Assembly (NCBI RefSeq): GCF_900111825.1
Contig: NZ_FOJM01000015.1
Location: 1 to 64,000 of the forward strand
Source of the DNA: Pedobacter suwonensis
GTDB taxonomy: Bacteria > Bacteroidota > Bacteroidia > Sphingobacteriales > Sphingobacteriaceae
Direction: 5' to 3'
DNA length: 64,000 nucleotides
Positions 45,088 to 54,677 of this stretch are shown one piece after another. How positions within the stretch are numbered: position 1 is the stretch's first letter; each line of letters begins with the position of its first letter. The notes beneath the pieces were generated by a model. It had not been told where the DNA came from and made no database searches. It worked only from the letters and a program-made list of their open reading frames with translations. Position numbers and translations under genes: made by a program.

Positions 45088-47778
45088 TTATTCTTCAGCA
45101 TTAATGTTACTGTTTAACCTGCTGTTTTTATTACCAAAATGCCTCAGGTTATAACTTAATGTTGCCTGTATAAAGCGGCTGATGAACCTCGTCCTGTTCT
45201 CTGAAATGGAATTATTGGTAATACTGGTACTAAACAGCGCCCCCTGGTTAAACAAATCATTCGCCTGAACAGAAAATAACAGCCTATTGTCTTTCAGAAA
45301 AGAAGTATTCAATCCCAAATTTACCAATAATGGATTCCCGGCATATAAGCTATATCCAAAATTTAAACTTTTAGACGCTGATGCATTTAACCTGAAGTGT
45401 TTACCGGGAATCCAGCTTGCACTTCCGCTTAGCGCCACAACCTGCACATTTTTAATGTTCTGGTTCATTACCGAATAAGTATTGGAACTGAAACTATAAG
45501 ATGCACTTGTATTAAAATTATATTTTTTCTGGCTAAGGTTAAATTTTAGCGCATTGGAAACATTGATACCTTTGCTACGATTCAGCACATTATCCGTATA
45601 AAAAACATTGTGGTTGTAGGCAACATTACCATCGATAGATAGGGAAAGTCTGTTATCCAACAACCTTTTATTCACATCGTAATTTAGGCCAATATTGTAA
45701 ATACCGTTTACATTTTCGTAGGTGGTCTGCTGTTTTAGACTGTTTAGTGTATCCCTGAGAAAAACCGTATTGCTCACCACACTGTTAATGGCAAAAGTAC
45801 CCGATAAATTAGCCATCATGCTCAAACCAGATTTAAGTCCAAATTTATTATAACTTAAATCAGCCGTGTGGCTTGAGGTTGCCTTAAGATCAGGATTACC
45901 AATAATCAGGTTCTGTACATCATTATTGTTTCTGATGGGTTGCAGTTTATTAAAATCGGGTGAACTGGTATAGCCAAGGTAGTCAAAACTTAAACTTTCA
46001 TTGTCTTTGATCTGGTAGCTTAAATTCGCCAAAGGCGAAAAATTTAACTGATAGTTTTTAAGTTTCTGCCCCGTGTCCCGGTACTGACCAATAATGATAC
46101 TTGGTGAAAAATTAATCCCAAAATTATAACTAAGCTGGTTTTTGTTGGCATTATAGCCAATGCTGATATTCTGATTGATAAAACTCGAAACGTAATCCTG
46201 CCCAAGCGAATCGACTACAAAACTGTTTCCCAATGGATGGTTAACCGTAGTTGTTTGCTGGTTACGGCTCCTGCTTACCATAAATCGATAAGATACATTG
46301 ATGAAATTGTATCCGGTACTATCAGTCGCCTTTTTTAAGGAATTTGAAAACTGAATATTACCGCCAAAATTGGAACTTGAAGCATTATGTTCCACCAACC
46401 GGTTTAAAATTGAATCTTTAAGCAATATATTGGTCGTTTCATTATAATACCGGATCATATCGTTAATGCTGCTGACGGTTTTCCCACCATTGGTACCAAA
46501 GTTAATGCCCATAGATAATGAGCGTTTATTATTGGATAGCCGTCGCGACCAGTTGATGCTTCCATTAAGATTGGGATTGTTGTTCCTTGATCCTGAATTA
46601 GAACTGAGGTCCTGCCTGATTATTCCGCTTTTATTTGAAGTGGAAGATGCTTCATTACGGGTATCAGCCAACGCGCCAGCAAGTGAAACATTGAAGTAAT
46701 TTTTTGCAGTAGAGCCGTTTAAACCAAGGTTAATGTCGTTTGTTAATGAATTGGAATGGTTGACGCTTTCTCTTAAATCATAGATGGTTCCTTGCGGATT
46801 AAATGTTTCCAGGTAATTACTCTGAACAGATCTGTTGGTTCCATTGCTGAAATCGTAACTGCCATGAATACTAAATTCTTTCGAAATTCTGTCTCTGATA
46901 TTGCCATTTAAAGCGCCATTGTTCAACGTAGAAAATTCATTATTGGTCAGACCATATCGGCCACCAAAACCTATTTGCTTATTGTTTTTCCATACGTTTC
47001 CCTTAGCGCCCAAATTATGTGCATTACTCGTTGCAGAATTTAGATCTACGCCACCAAAAATACCTTTGCCAAGTCCTGGCTTGGTAACCAGATTTAACAT
47101 TTTTTGTGGTGTACCTGTTTTAATACCGGTAAAATTGGCTTCATCACCATAATCTTCAATAACCTGCACCTTCGCAATGATATCTGCGGGCAATTGCCTG
47201 ATGTAATCTTCTACGTTATTGGTAAAAAAATCTTCGCCGTTTACCCGAAGTTTGGTCATTTTTTTCCCCATAGCGGTAACGGCCCCTTTTGTGTCAATCT
47301 CAATACCCTGCAGTTGTCTGAGCAGATCTTCTACCTTATCATTTTCTCTAACCGTATATGCTCCTGCATTATATTCAATGGTATCCTTCTTGATTTTGAT
47401 GGGATCTATTTTTACTTTAACCTGCACATCCTCCAAACGAATTGTTTCCGTCTGGAGCATTATCGGGTCTAAAACAGCATTTTTTTTAAGCGATTCAATT
47501 TCGTAGATAGAATTAAAAGGCTTATAGCCCAATGCAGTAACGGAAAGGTAAAACTTTGTTTTAGGTGTTTTTACAAATGAAAAGCCCCCCTTCTCGTCAG
47601 AATTTGTACGGAGGGTGTCTTGATCAGTAATCAATCTAATGCTTACACCCTCAATAGGTTTCTTCAAAGAATCGATTACATGGCCACTTATTTTAAACTG
47701 AGACTGTGCGAGAGCGTTAAAGGAAAATATGATCAGTATAAAAAACAATAAAAAGCATAAACTATTGCTTTTTTTCAT
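45088..47778 (-). CDS. Outer-membrane beta-barrel protein, TonB-dependent-receptor-like
   Basis: I start at the ATG at 47778 (MKKSNSLCF), giving a clean signal peptide (FILIIFSFNALAQ). It overlaps the preceding gene by 17 bp. The 896-aa protein has a carboxypeptidase-regulatory-like domain (about 28-105, ISGHVIDSLKKPIEGVSIRL), a plug-like region (VEDLLRQLQGIEIDTKGAVTAMGKKM, RVNGEDFFTNN) and a long barrel with many aromatic-ended strands. This is the Bacteroidota outer-membrane family lacking a clear TonB box. The ligand is unknown. No SusD partner is next to it. Confidence 0.88.
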   Translation of the reverse strand: MKKSNSLCFLLFFILIIFSFNALAQSQFKISGHVIDSLKKPIEGVSIRLITDQDTLRTNSDEKGGFSFVKTPKTKFYLSVTALGYKPFNSIYEIESLKKNAVLDPIMLQTETIRLEDVQVKVKIDPIKIKKDTIEYNAGAYTVRENDKVEDLLRQLQGIEIDTKGAVTAMGKKMTKLRVNGEDFFTNNVEDYIRQLPADIIAKVQVIEDYGDEANFTGIKTGTPQKMLNLVTKPGLGKGIFGGVDLNSATSNAHNLGAKGNVWKNNKQIGFGGRYGLTNNEFSTLNNGALNGNIRDRISKEFSIHGSYDFSNGTNRSVQSNYLETFNPQGTIYDLRESVNHSNSLTNDINLGLNGSTAKNYFNVSLAGALADTRNEASSTSNKSGIIRQDLSSNSGSRNNNPNLNGSINWSRRLSNNKRSLSMGINFGTNGGKTVSSINDMIRYYNETTNILLKDSILNRLVEHNASSSNFGGNIQFSNSLKKATDSTGYNFINVSYRFMVSRSRNQQTTTVNHPLGNSFVVDSLGQDYVSSFINQNISIGYNANKNQLSYNFGINFSPSIIIGQYRDTGQKLKNYQLNFSPLANLSYQIKDNESLSFDYLGYTSSPDFNKLQPIRNNNDVQNLIIGNPDLKATSSHTADLSYNKFGLKSGLSMMANLSGTFAINSVVSNTVFLRDTLNSLKQQTTYENVNGIYNIGLNYDVNKRLLDNRLSLSIDGNVAYNHNVFYTDNVLNRSKGINVSNALKFNLSQKKYNFNTSASYSFSSNTYSVMNQNIKNVQVVALSGSASWIPGKHFRLNASASKSLNFGYSLYAGNPLLVNLGLNTSFLKDNRLLFSVQANDLFNQGALFSTSITNNSISENRTRFISRFIQATLSYNLRHFGNKNSRLNSNINAEE

Positions 47779-47995
47779 CCTTTGGACCTCTTTTGTAAAT
47801 GACAAGACCATTTAAAAAATTACGCAAAATCTGATCGCCGCAGGGTTTAAAATTCTCGTGATCTTCATTTCTGAAAATATCGCCCAGCTCCGCCTTGGTT
47901 ACCTTAAATCCAACAAGGTCACAAATAGTGATAATATCTTCTGTTTTAAGTGATAAGGCTACCCTTAGTTTTTTTAATATATCGTTGTTGCTCAT
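47762..47995 (-). CDS. DUF1456 (YehS-like) small protein
   Basis: The 77-aa product is a one-domain version of DUF1456: NDILKKLRVALSLKTEDIITICDLVGFKVTKAELGDIFR, then the conserved CGDQILRNFLNGLVIYKRG. Family members such as E. coli YehS have two copies in about 150 residues; a single copy is also found in other bacteria. Function is unknown. It sits upstream of and slightly overlaps the barrel gene. Confidence 0.85.
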   Translation of the reverse strand: MSNNDILKKLRVALSLKTEDIITICDLVGFKVTKAELGDIFRNEDHENFKPCGDQILRNFLNGLVIYKRGPKDEKKQ

Positions 47996-48120
47996 GCAGT
48001 TTGATTTATTGAATGATTGCTTACTGGAATGTTAATGTTAGAACGTTTTAAAATTGAAATGTTGCAAAGTTGAAAAAATTTTAATTAAGAAAATTGAAAT
48101 TCGACATAACGTCTGTCCAA

Positions 48121-48246
48121 TGAACCAATGACCAATTAACTAATGACTAATGAACCAATGACCAATGATCAATTAACTAAGGACTAATAAACTAATACGA
48201 ATAACTAATTAACCAATGACCAATGAACCAATGACTAACCAACAAA
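48121..48246. repeat. Degenerate tandem repeat array (about 30-bp unit)
   Basis: Two successive 30-bp units begin TGAACCAATGACCAAT (48121 and 48151) and are followed by looser copies built from the words AACTAATGA and ACCAATGA up to about 48246. The array lies between the DUF1456 gene and the helicase gene stop. It contains no spacers and no coding frame. A related word occurs near 44267. Confidence 0.75.
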
Positions 48247-48267
48247 CAGACTATAAAATCAAAAACC

Positions 48268-49572
48268 TCAACTCGCTATTTCTAATTTAAGCTTCTTCCC
48301 TTTTATTTTTTCGCCATTTAGTTTTTTTAACAATTGAGTAACCTTGCTCCTTTTTACCGCAACATAACTGGTGGTATCTTTTACTTCAATCAACCCTAAA
48401 TCATCCTTTCCTAGATCCCCTTTTTGTAAAAACAGGCCTACAATGTCAATTTTATTAATTTTATCTTTTTTTCCGTGTGCCAGGTATAAGGTTACCCAGT
48501 CGCTTGCCTCAGGTAGTGCATAATGGTCGTCTAAAACCTCCTCTTCCACGTCGTCAGGCAGATACTTATAGTTTTCTTCAGTGGTTAAAATAGCGTATGC
48601 CGTTCCTTTGGCATACATACGGGCCGTGCGGCCATTGCGGTGAATATAAGCATCTTCAGTATAAGGCAATTGATAATGTACAATGTACTCTACTTCGGGG
48701 ATATCCAGGCCACGAGCGGCCAGATCCGTCGTAATTAAAATCCGATGGCTGCCATTTCTGAATTTCAGCAATGCCTTTTCGCGATCCAACTGCTCCATTC
48801 CACCATGAAAAACATCATGTCCTAATCCATTCCCGAACAGTAGATCACTAATCCGGTCTACCGTTTCCCTGTGGTTGCAAAAAACCAATGTGTTTTTATT
48901 GCCGATTTTACTAAGTAACCTAAACAAATATTCTAATTTATCTGCTGCAGGTACTATTACTTTTTTGAGCTTTAAATCGGGTTTTGCTTCGATATTTTTT
49001 GAAAAATCAACCTCAACAGAAGCATTTAACTTTACAAAAACCGGAATTTCTTCCATTTTGGTAGCGGAAGTGAGTATGCGCTGTTTTAGTGATAGCAGTG
49101 CACCGATAATGTACGACATATCATTTTCAAAACCAAACTCCAGCGATTTATCAAATTCATCTAAAACCAAGGTTTCAATAAAAGATTCGTCAAAGTTCTG
49201 ATGTTCCAAATGGTAAGCAATCCTGCCTGGTGTTCCAATCAAAACAGCCGGTGGATGTGCAAGGTTATTTTTCTCTACCCTTACCGCATGACCGCCGTAA
49301 CAGCAATTTACTTTAAACTTTGTACCCATTTGTTTAAAAACCTGCTCAATCTGTAGGGCAAGCTCTCTTGATGGTACTAAAACCAGAGCTTGTACGCCAT
49401 TTACCCCGGTTTTTAAATTGAAAAGCAATGGTAATAAAAAAGCCAACGTTTTCCCGGAACCCGTTGGCGCTATTAATATTACATCTTTTCCAGTCTTAGC
49501 AGCTTTTAAAGAAGCTTCCTGCATCTCGTTAAGTGCAGAAATATTCAGTTTTTTTAAGGCATTTTCCATCAT
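48268..49572 (-). CDS. dbpA: DbpA-like DEAD-box RNA helicase
   Basis: The 434-aa protein has a full helicase core: Q motif (ISALNEMQ), motif I APTGSGKT, Ia PSRELALQ, Ib TPGRI, II DEFD (a variant of DEAD), III SAT in TSATK, V TTDLAARGLDIPEV and VI HRNGRTAR. The C-terminal 65 residues match the DbpA RNA-binding domain (DIVGLFLQKGDLGKDDLGLIEV), which in E. coli DbpA binds 23S rRNA hairpin 92. Ribosome assembly is therefore the likely role. The DEFD change keeps both acids of motif II. The start MMENAL lies shortly after a gene-free gap. Confidence 0.87.
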   Translation of the reverse strand: MMENALKKLNISALNEMQEASLKAAKTGKDVILIAPTGSGKTLAFLLPLLFNLKTGVNGVQALVLVPSRELALQIEQVFKQMGTKFKVNCCYGGHAVRVEKNNLAHPPAVLIGTPGRIAYHLEHQNFDESFIETLVLDEFDKSLEFGFENDMSYIIGALLSLKQRILTSATKMEEIPVFVKLNASVEVDFSKNIEAKPDLKLKKVIVPAADKLEYLFRLLSKIGNKNTLVFCNHRETVDRISDLLFGNGLGHDVFHGGMEQLDREKALLKFRNGSHRILITTDLAARGLDIPEVEYIVHYQLPYTEDAYIHRNGRTARMYAKGTAYAILTTEENYKYLPDDVEEEVLDDHYALPEASDWVTLYLAHGKKDKINKIDIVGLFLQKGDLGKDDLGLIEVKDTTSYVAVKRSKVTQLLKKLNGEKIKGKKLKLEIAS

Positions 49573-49622
49573 TGCGCCATAAAGGTAATCATTTCTCCTC
49601 AGGGCAAAAATTGCATGCGTGG

Positions 49623-49841
49623 TTAGGCTCTTAAAAATTTTCTTCGCAGCTTACGGAGCGTAGAAAAATTAAGTCTCTTATCCAGCAACATTAACATTCT
49701 GCCGCGTTTAGACATTGAAGACACTACCTTTTCATTAACGGCATCAACTGAAGATAGAATTCTGTCAGTAAGTTCATCTACCAATTTATTCGCTCTGCTA
49801 TTTTGTAATAACTGGAGCTCTTGAATTAATTCTGCTCTCAT
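49623..49841 (-). CDS. Small helical protein of unknown function
   Basis: I place the start at the ATG at 49841 (MRAELIQELQLLQ); the longer upstream frame is low-complexity and AT-driven. The 72-aa protein is helical and strongly basic at the C-terminus (LRKLRRKFLRA). No known domain is recognised. It follows no operon partner closely. Moderate confidence that it is translated. Confidence 0.5.
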   Translation of the reverse strand: MRAELIQELQLLQNSRANKLVDELTDRILSSVDAVNEKVVSSMSKRGRMLMLLDKRLNFSTLRKLRRKFLRA

Positions 49842-50055
49842 AATCAACAAATTTAAATGAATGTATAAATAATTAACGGGCCGGATAATGATTTGTTTCG
49901 ATAATTTAGATTTGATTTGGATTATTATCACTAACTTGTTGATAACTAACTTTTTGTTAGCAAATAAACAACCATCACTTAACACTTATTTAATTTATAG
50001 CACTTATTTTTATAAAAACCTGATTACCATTCGTTAACCTCAAAAAAACCAGTAT

Positions 50056-50529
50056 ATGACGTGGAAAAAATTTAGTGGTGAAATCATTCAGTCTTCAATT
50101 CTAGAAGAAATAGAAAATGCGATTATCAGAGAAAGTGAAAAAGGTTATAAACTTAAAGTTTGCATCGGTACCGATTCGCAGGTTAAGGGCGCAATAACCG
50201 ATTTCGCAACCGTAATTGTACTCTTAAGAGAACATCATGGCGGATTTATGTACATCCACCAAGAAAAAAGTACGCAGCAGGTGAGTATCAAAGAAAGAAT
50301 GCTGATGGAAGTACAAAAATCTATAGAAACGGCATATTCCATTTGCGATTTACTTGATATCTACGATGTGGCGCTTGAAGTACATGCTGACATCAATACC
50401 AACCCATCATTTAAATCAAACAAAGCATTAAATGATGCTATGGGCTATATTTTAAGCATGGGTTTTATCTTTAAAGCTAAGCCGGAGGCATTTGCCAGTT
50501 CGACCTGTGCTGATAAAATGGTGCACTGA
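50056..50529 (+). CDS. YkuK-like (DUF458) RNase H-fold protein
   Basis: The 157-aa protein matches the YkuK/DUF458 family: GYKLKVCIGTDSQVKGAITDFATVIVLL, with an acidic residue in the RNase H-like first strand, and LEVHADINTNPSFKSNKAL and ILSMGFIFKAKPEAFASSTCADK. The family has a ribonuclease H-like fold; catalytic activity has not been established in what I recall. It is a free-standing gene. Spacing to the neighbours is over 200 bp on both sides. Confidence 0.85.
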   Translation: MTWKKFSGEIIQSSILEEIENAIIRESEKGYKLKVCIGTDSQVKGAITDFATVIVLLREHHGGFMYIHQEKSTQQVSIKERMLMEVQKSIETAYSICDLLDIYDVALEVHADINTNPSFKSNKALNDAMGYILSMGFIFKAKPEAFASSTCADKMVH

Positions 50530-50771
50530 AAGGGAATGTGTGTGATGGAAAAGGGATAATAGGTTATTCCGGAAGTCCGGGCCAGTGTTCCGAAGTTTAA
50601 GGATTATCCGTTAAGGGTTATGAGAACTTATCGCTGCGGGTGATTTAAATATATGGTTATTTCTAAGGCAAGAAGAGTTCAAAACGCTCATCTTTGCGAC
50701 TCACTTTGCTAACTTTGCGGTTGATCTCAACAAAATCGACACTTTGTTGTTGTGCTTTAAAATAAAAGAAA
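50530..50771. other. Intergenic region upstream of the SRPBCC gene
   Basis: No gene or repeat is recognised in these 242 bases. ATTCCGGAAGTCCGG near 50565 is a short imperfect palindrome. The promoter for the SRPBCC gene must lie here or upstream. Confidence 0.3.
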
Positions 50772-51239
50772 TTGAAGACTTACAGACTAGAATTCACACA
50801 AAAACTGCCTATCAATCTGGATACAGCATGGGACTTTTTTTCTTCGCCAATGAATTTGGCCGAAATCACTCCACAGAACATGGCCTTTGATGTAACTTCG
50901 CCAAATATGGCCAGCACTAAAATGTATCCAGGACTAATTATAACCTATAAGGTTTCTCCTCTGTTCGGCATTAAATTGAGTTGGGTAACCGAAATTACAC
51001 ATGTTAACGACAAAGAATATTTTATAGACGAACAGCGTTTTGGTCCGTTTGCTTTTTGGCACCATCAGCATCATTTTGAAAAAATAGATGGCGGGGTATT
51101 GATGCGCGATGTTTTACATTACAGCATCGGCTGGGGACCAATCGGTGTGATTGCAAATGCCATGATCGTAAAAAACAGAATCAACGAAATTTTTAAGTTC
51201 CGTTATCAAAAGGTAGAGGACTTATTTGGCAGGTTTTAG
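50772..51239 (+). CDS. SRPBCC-family ligand-binding protein, TTG start
   Basis: The 155-aa protein matches the polyketide-cyclase/START-like SRPBCC family often annotated as cell division inhibitor: YRLEFTQKLPINLDTAWDFFSSPMNLAEITP, GLIITYKVSPLFGIKLSWVTEIT, GPFAFWHHQHHFE and GGVLMRDVLHYSIGWGPIG. The frame has an in-frame TAA just upstream and no ATG before the conserved N-terminal strand, so the start codon must be TTG. The next in-frame ATG would remove the first helix and strand. It probably binds a hydrophobic ligand. It lies convergent to the DUF4468 gene with a 6-bp gap. Confidence 0.85.
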   Translation: MKTYRLEFTQKLPINLDTAWDFFSSPMNLAEITPQNMAFDVTSPNMASTKMYPGLIITYKVSPLFGIKLSWVTEITHVNDKEYFIDEQRFGPFAFWHHQHHFEKIDGGVLMRDVLHYSIGWGPIGVIANAMIVKNRINEIFKFRYQKVEDLFGRF

Positions 51240-51245
51240 CTTTAA

Positions 51246-51824
51246 TTACCACTTTTTGGTTGAGATCGTTTCCGCTTTATTTTTGATTTTTTCCATCCTA
51301 TTGGTAGCTAAATATTTTTTAAATTCATCACCGAATTTTTCGACTTTATTATAGGTACTGTTTAAAATGTCTTTCCAGGCACCGGCACCAAGTTTACCTG
51401 GTGTACGCTCTAACGGCACGCCTATTGTTGTGGCTGGCACAAAATTACCATACCGATCTCTTTGATAAGGAATAAACAGCATATCGGTTAACCAAAACCG
51501 GTATTTACCCTGGCGCACTTCAAAAACTAAGTTGTAACTGATCTCCCCGCTGGGATGACCTGCAACCAGAATAGTTTTATCAATTACCATATTTCCCTTG
51601 GCTAAAACAGAAGAATCTGTGCTGCTTTCCAGTTTCATTGATTTTTTATATGCCAAATCAACAAAAGACCTGGCCCGCTGAAGCAATATATTTTTGTCAA
51701 CCAGTTGTGAATCTACCACTTGGTAATAGATGAATTTACCGTTATCACTTTTAGAAAACTGTTTTTGCTGCGCCGATAATTTAACTGTAAAAATGGTAAA
51801 AAGACCAAAGATGATGTATTTCAT
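51246..51824 (-). CDS. Secreted DUF4468-like protein
   Basis: The 192-aa protein has a signal peptide (YIIFGLFTIFTVKLSAQ). The core (about 30-115) resembles DUF4468, a TATA-box-binding-like fold: GKFIYYQVVDSQLVDKNILLQRARSFV, GNMVIDKTILVAGHPSGEISYNLVFEVRQGKYRFWLTDM. The C-terminus is helical and charged. Function of the family is unknown. It shares no operon; the upstream porin is separated by a terminator. Confidence 0.75.
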   Translation of the reverse strand: MKYIIFGLFTIFTVKLSAQQKQFSKSDNGKFIYYQVVDSQLVDKNILLQRARSFVDLAYKKSMKLESSTDSSVLAKGNMVIDKTILVAGHPSGEISYNLVFEVRQGKYRFWLTDMLFIPYQRDRYGNFVPATTIGVPLERTPGKLGAGAWKDILNSTYNKVEKFGDEFKKYLATNRMEKIKNKAETISTKKW

Positions 51825-51860
51825 GGAATAAATAAAAGGATAAAACTAAATATTAAAGAT

Positions 51861-51894
51861 AAAAAAAGCCATCCTGATTTGCACCAGGACGGCT
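51861..51894 (-). terminator. Terminator of the amtB-porin operon
   Basis: On the minus strand AGCCGTCCTG pairs with CAGGATGGCT (one G-T pair, 8-nt loop) and is followed by TTTTTTT. It lies just beyond the porin stop. Confidence 0.85.
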
Positions 51895-51916
51895 CCATAT
51901 TTTTCAACTTTATGAT

Positions 51917-52942
51917 TTAGAAAGCGTAAACTGCTGCAAGTGAAAACTGACCACCATTTGGCGCAGCCGCTCCACTTTTATTAAAGAAAGGTTTATCTTT
52001 ATTATGGTCTAATCTAACTTCAGGAATAAAAGTTAAGCCACCGGATTTGATATTGGCTGTAAGTGTAACTGCAGTGAAGGCCGTTTCCGGAACTGCTCCT
52101 GCTGCTTTAAATTTAAAATATTCGCCCCGCAAACCTAAAGTTACAGCATCTGATACCGCATACTGAGGATACAGTGCTGCACCAGCATAACTTCCCGGCA
52201 CCGCATTATCCTTAATATCGTAATTAGCTGCATTTAAAGCCAATTTAAACTTCTCTGTAATCTGGTAAGCAGTTGTTAAGTCTACAATGGTTCCGTAACC
52301 ACCAAAGCCAGCACCAGATAAAGCATTTATATAAGCTGTCCAGCCTTCAACCGGGGCAACCATTAACTGCCCACCAATGGCCGAAACACCTCGGGTAGCA
52401 GAATATACATTCCAATCGTTAAATAAGCCTGCCATTAAACTTGCCTTATCAGAGAATTTGTAAGTTGCTTTGATACCAGCATTCTGGAACGGACCATTTG
52501 TGAATAGATAAGAAGTAGAGTAGTTGAAATTTCCAACTGGTGAGATTACCTCATATCCGATAAATGTACCCATATAACCAGCGGTCATACTAAATTCATC
52601 AGTAAAATCGTAGTTAACATACAAATTCTGAATATTAAAAGACGAACCGCCAGCCGCAGCATCAGGTATAGATTGCGATTGTCCTCTAGGGCCAAATGAA
52701 AGCTCACCTACAAATGAAGCTTTGCCTGTTTTTTTCTTCAGTGCAATATCGATCATTCCAAGGGAAACGGAATTGTGATCGGTTACAAAAGAAGTTTTGG
52801 AGTTTAGCGGATTTTTCGCAAAATCATACTTGAAATAGGTATCTACCGATCCTGAAATTTCAAGTGGAGATGATGTGGTCTCTTGAGCCAGGGCACACGT
52901 AGTGCTGGCCATTGCAAAAATAGCGGTTAAAAATTTCTTCAT
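51917..52942 (-). CDS. OmpL-like beta-barrel porin (Bbp2 family)
   Basis: The 341-aa protein has a signal peptide ending TTCALAQ and matches the putative porin-2 family: LEISGSVDTYFKYDFAKN, SVSLGMIDIALKKKTGKASFVGELSFGPRGQS, NLYVNYDFTDEFSMTAGYMGTFIGYE, and a final strand FSLAAVYAF ending in Phe. It follows amtB by 36 bp, an arrangement repeated in many Bacteroidota, so it likely supplies an outer-membrane route for ammonium or small solutes. This coupling is inferred from context. A terminator follows. Confidence 0.9.
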   Translation of the reverse strand: MKKFLTAIFAMASTTCALAQETTSSPLEISGSVDTYFKYDFAKNPLNSKTSFVTDHNSVSLGMIDIALKKKTGKASFVGELSFGPRGQSQSIPDAAAGGSSFNIQNLYVNYDFTDEFSMTAGYMGTFIGYEVISPVGNFNYSTSYLFTNGPFQNAGIKATYKFSDKASLMAGLFNDWNVYSATRGVSAIGGQLMVAPVEGWTAYINALSGAGFGGYGTIVDLTTAYQITEKFKLALNAANYDIKDNAVPGSYAGAALYPQYAVSDAVTLGLRGEYFKFKAAGAVPETAFTAVTLTANIKSGGLTFIPEVRLDHNKDKPFFNKSGAAAPNGGQFSLAAVYAF

Positions 52943-52978
52943 GTTTGAGCTTGATTTGAGTTTAGATATATTAAATCT

Positions 52979-54385
52979 TTAAGAAATTGGTTCTGTTATT
53001 GGACTGTTTCTTTCGATATAGATGGCGCGTTCTTCTACCAGTAAAGTGCCTTGAGAGTATTTCTCATCATGTTGAGAAGCATCTAAACCAAGTTCTTCTT
53101 CTTCTTCAGAAACCCTGATCGGATTAATAAGATTTACGAGCTTAAAGATTACAAAGGACACGATAAAACTGAAAGCGATTACAATTACAGCACCTTTTAA
53201 CTGGGTGATAAAAAAAGCAGGGTTTCCGTAAAACAAACCATCAGCGCCGGCAGCGTTTACGGTTTTGGTTGCAAAAACACCAGTTAACAGCATACCTACA
53301 ATACCACCAACACCATGGCAAGGAAAAACATCTAATGTATCATCCAAGCTGGTTTTTTGTTTCCATGAAACTACAAGATTGGAGATAACAGCGGCAATAA
53401 CACCGATAAATACACTGGATGGGATACTTACAAAACCTGCACCTGGAGTAATGGCTACCAAGCCAACAACTGCTCCGATACAGAAACCCAATACAGATGG
53501 CTTTTTGCCTCTTGCAACATCAAAAAACATCCACGATAAACCTGCAGCGCCCGCAGCGGTATTAGTTGTTAAAAATGCAGAAACAGCTAAACTACCTGCG
53601 CTTAATGCCGAGCCTGCGTTAAAACCGAACCAACCAAACCATAATAAACCAGTACCGATTAATACGTAAGGAATGTTAGCAGGCGGAACTTCTTTGTGTT
53701 CTAAATGCGATTTTCTACGCTTAAGCACCAATGCGCCTGCTAAGGCAGCCATACCGGCAGATATGTGCACTACCGTACCACCTGCAAAATCCAATACCCC
53801 CATCTTTAACAAGAAACCTTGAGGATGCCACGTCCAGTGTGCTAATGGCGAATAAACAAATATGGCAAATAAAACAATAAACAAAATATAAGAAGTAAAG
53901 CGTATACGCTCCGCAACTGCTCCAACAACCAAACCTGGTGTAATGATGGCGAACATTAACTGAAACACAGCAAATAAAGAAAGCGGAATAGTTAAGTCTG
54001 CTCCCCCCTGAAGATGTGGTGCTCCAGAATTTACACCTTTAAAGAACAAAAACGTGGATGGATTTCCGATAAAACCGCCAATAGTATCTCCGAAGGCTAA
54101 ACTAAAACCTACTACCGTCCATAAAACGGTAATAACGCCTGCTGCCACTACGCTTTTAATCATGGTAGACAATACATTTTTACGATGAACCATTCCACCA
54201 TAAAAAAATGCAAGGCCCGGAGTCATTAAAAACACAAGCGCTGCTGCGATTAATATAAACGCAATATCTGGTCCACTATACTTGCCTTCATCAAAATTTG
54301 GAAGAAGCGGGATAAATAGAGCGAAAATTGCGACAATCATCAATATCGCAAAAGGCGCATACTGTTTAAAGGATAATTTACTCAT
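52979..54385 (-). CDS. amtB: Ammonium transporter AmtB
   Basis: The 468-aa protein has the 11-12 membrane helices of the Amt family. The twin-His pore is readable: the first His in GTVVHISAGMAALAGAL and the second in VFPCHGVGGIVGMLLTG. GLAFFYGGMVHRKNVLSTM is the family signature. The C-terminus (LVNLINPIRVSEEEEELGLDASQHDEKYS) has the conserved GLD..HDE tail that contacts GlnK, although no glnK gene is adjacent. It imports ammonium when nitrogen is scarce. It is cotranscribed with the downstream porin. Confidence 0.95.
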   Translation of the reverse strand: MSKLSFKQYAPFAILMIVAIFALFIPLLPNFDEGKYSGPDIAFILIAAALVFLMTPGLAFFYGGMVHRKNVLSTMIKSVVAAGVITVLWTVVGFSLAFGDTIGGFIGNPSTFLFFKGVNSGAPHLQGGADLTIPLSLFAVFQLMFAIITPGLVVGAVAERIRFTSYILFIVLFAIFVYSPLAHWTWHPQGFLLKMGVLDFAGGTVVHISAGMAALAGALVLKRRKSHLEHKEVPPANIPYVLIGTGLLWFGWFGFNAGSALSAGSLAVSAFLTTNTAAGAAGLSWMFFDVARGKKPSVLGFCIGAVVGLVAITPGAGFVSIPSSVFIGVIAAVISNLVVSWKQKTSLDDTLDVFPCHGVGGIVGMLLTGVFATKTVNAAGADGLFYGNPAFFITQLKGAVIVIAFSFIVSFVIFKLVNLINPIRVSEEEEELGLDASQHDEKYSQGTLLVEERAIYIERNSPITEPIS

Positions 54386-54677
54386 AGTTTTTAGGTTAAT
54401 TTGTTTGTGATGTTTTAAATATTTAAAATATGCTTGATTTATTTTTATAAAAATACAAAATATTGCATTTTTTAAACCATTTAGTTCAATTTTTTTAATA
54501 AAAAATAGAAATTTTTATAAAACAACACAAAAAGAAAGGTTTAAAATAAAAATAACGAAAAATACATCTATTTTTAACATGCGTTTTTAATAAAAATAAA
54601 ATCGAATATTAACCTAATCCGACATTATTTTAGCTAAAATACACTAAAAACAAACTGAAAAACCGCACTAAAACAGA
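54386..54677. other. AT-rich leader of amtB
   Basis: About 290 bases with very high A+T content separate amtB from the terminator of the upstream gene. The amtB promoter lies here; CAAAATATTG near 54450 is only a near match to an inverted -7 box. No gene is seen. Confidence 0.4.

Noticed and set aside
48121..48246. CRISPR array
   Set aside because: The repeats are adjacent and degenerate, with no unique spacers, and no cas genes are in the window.
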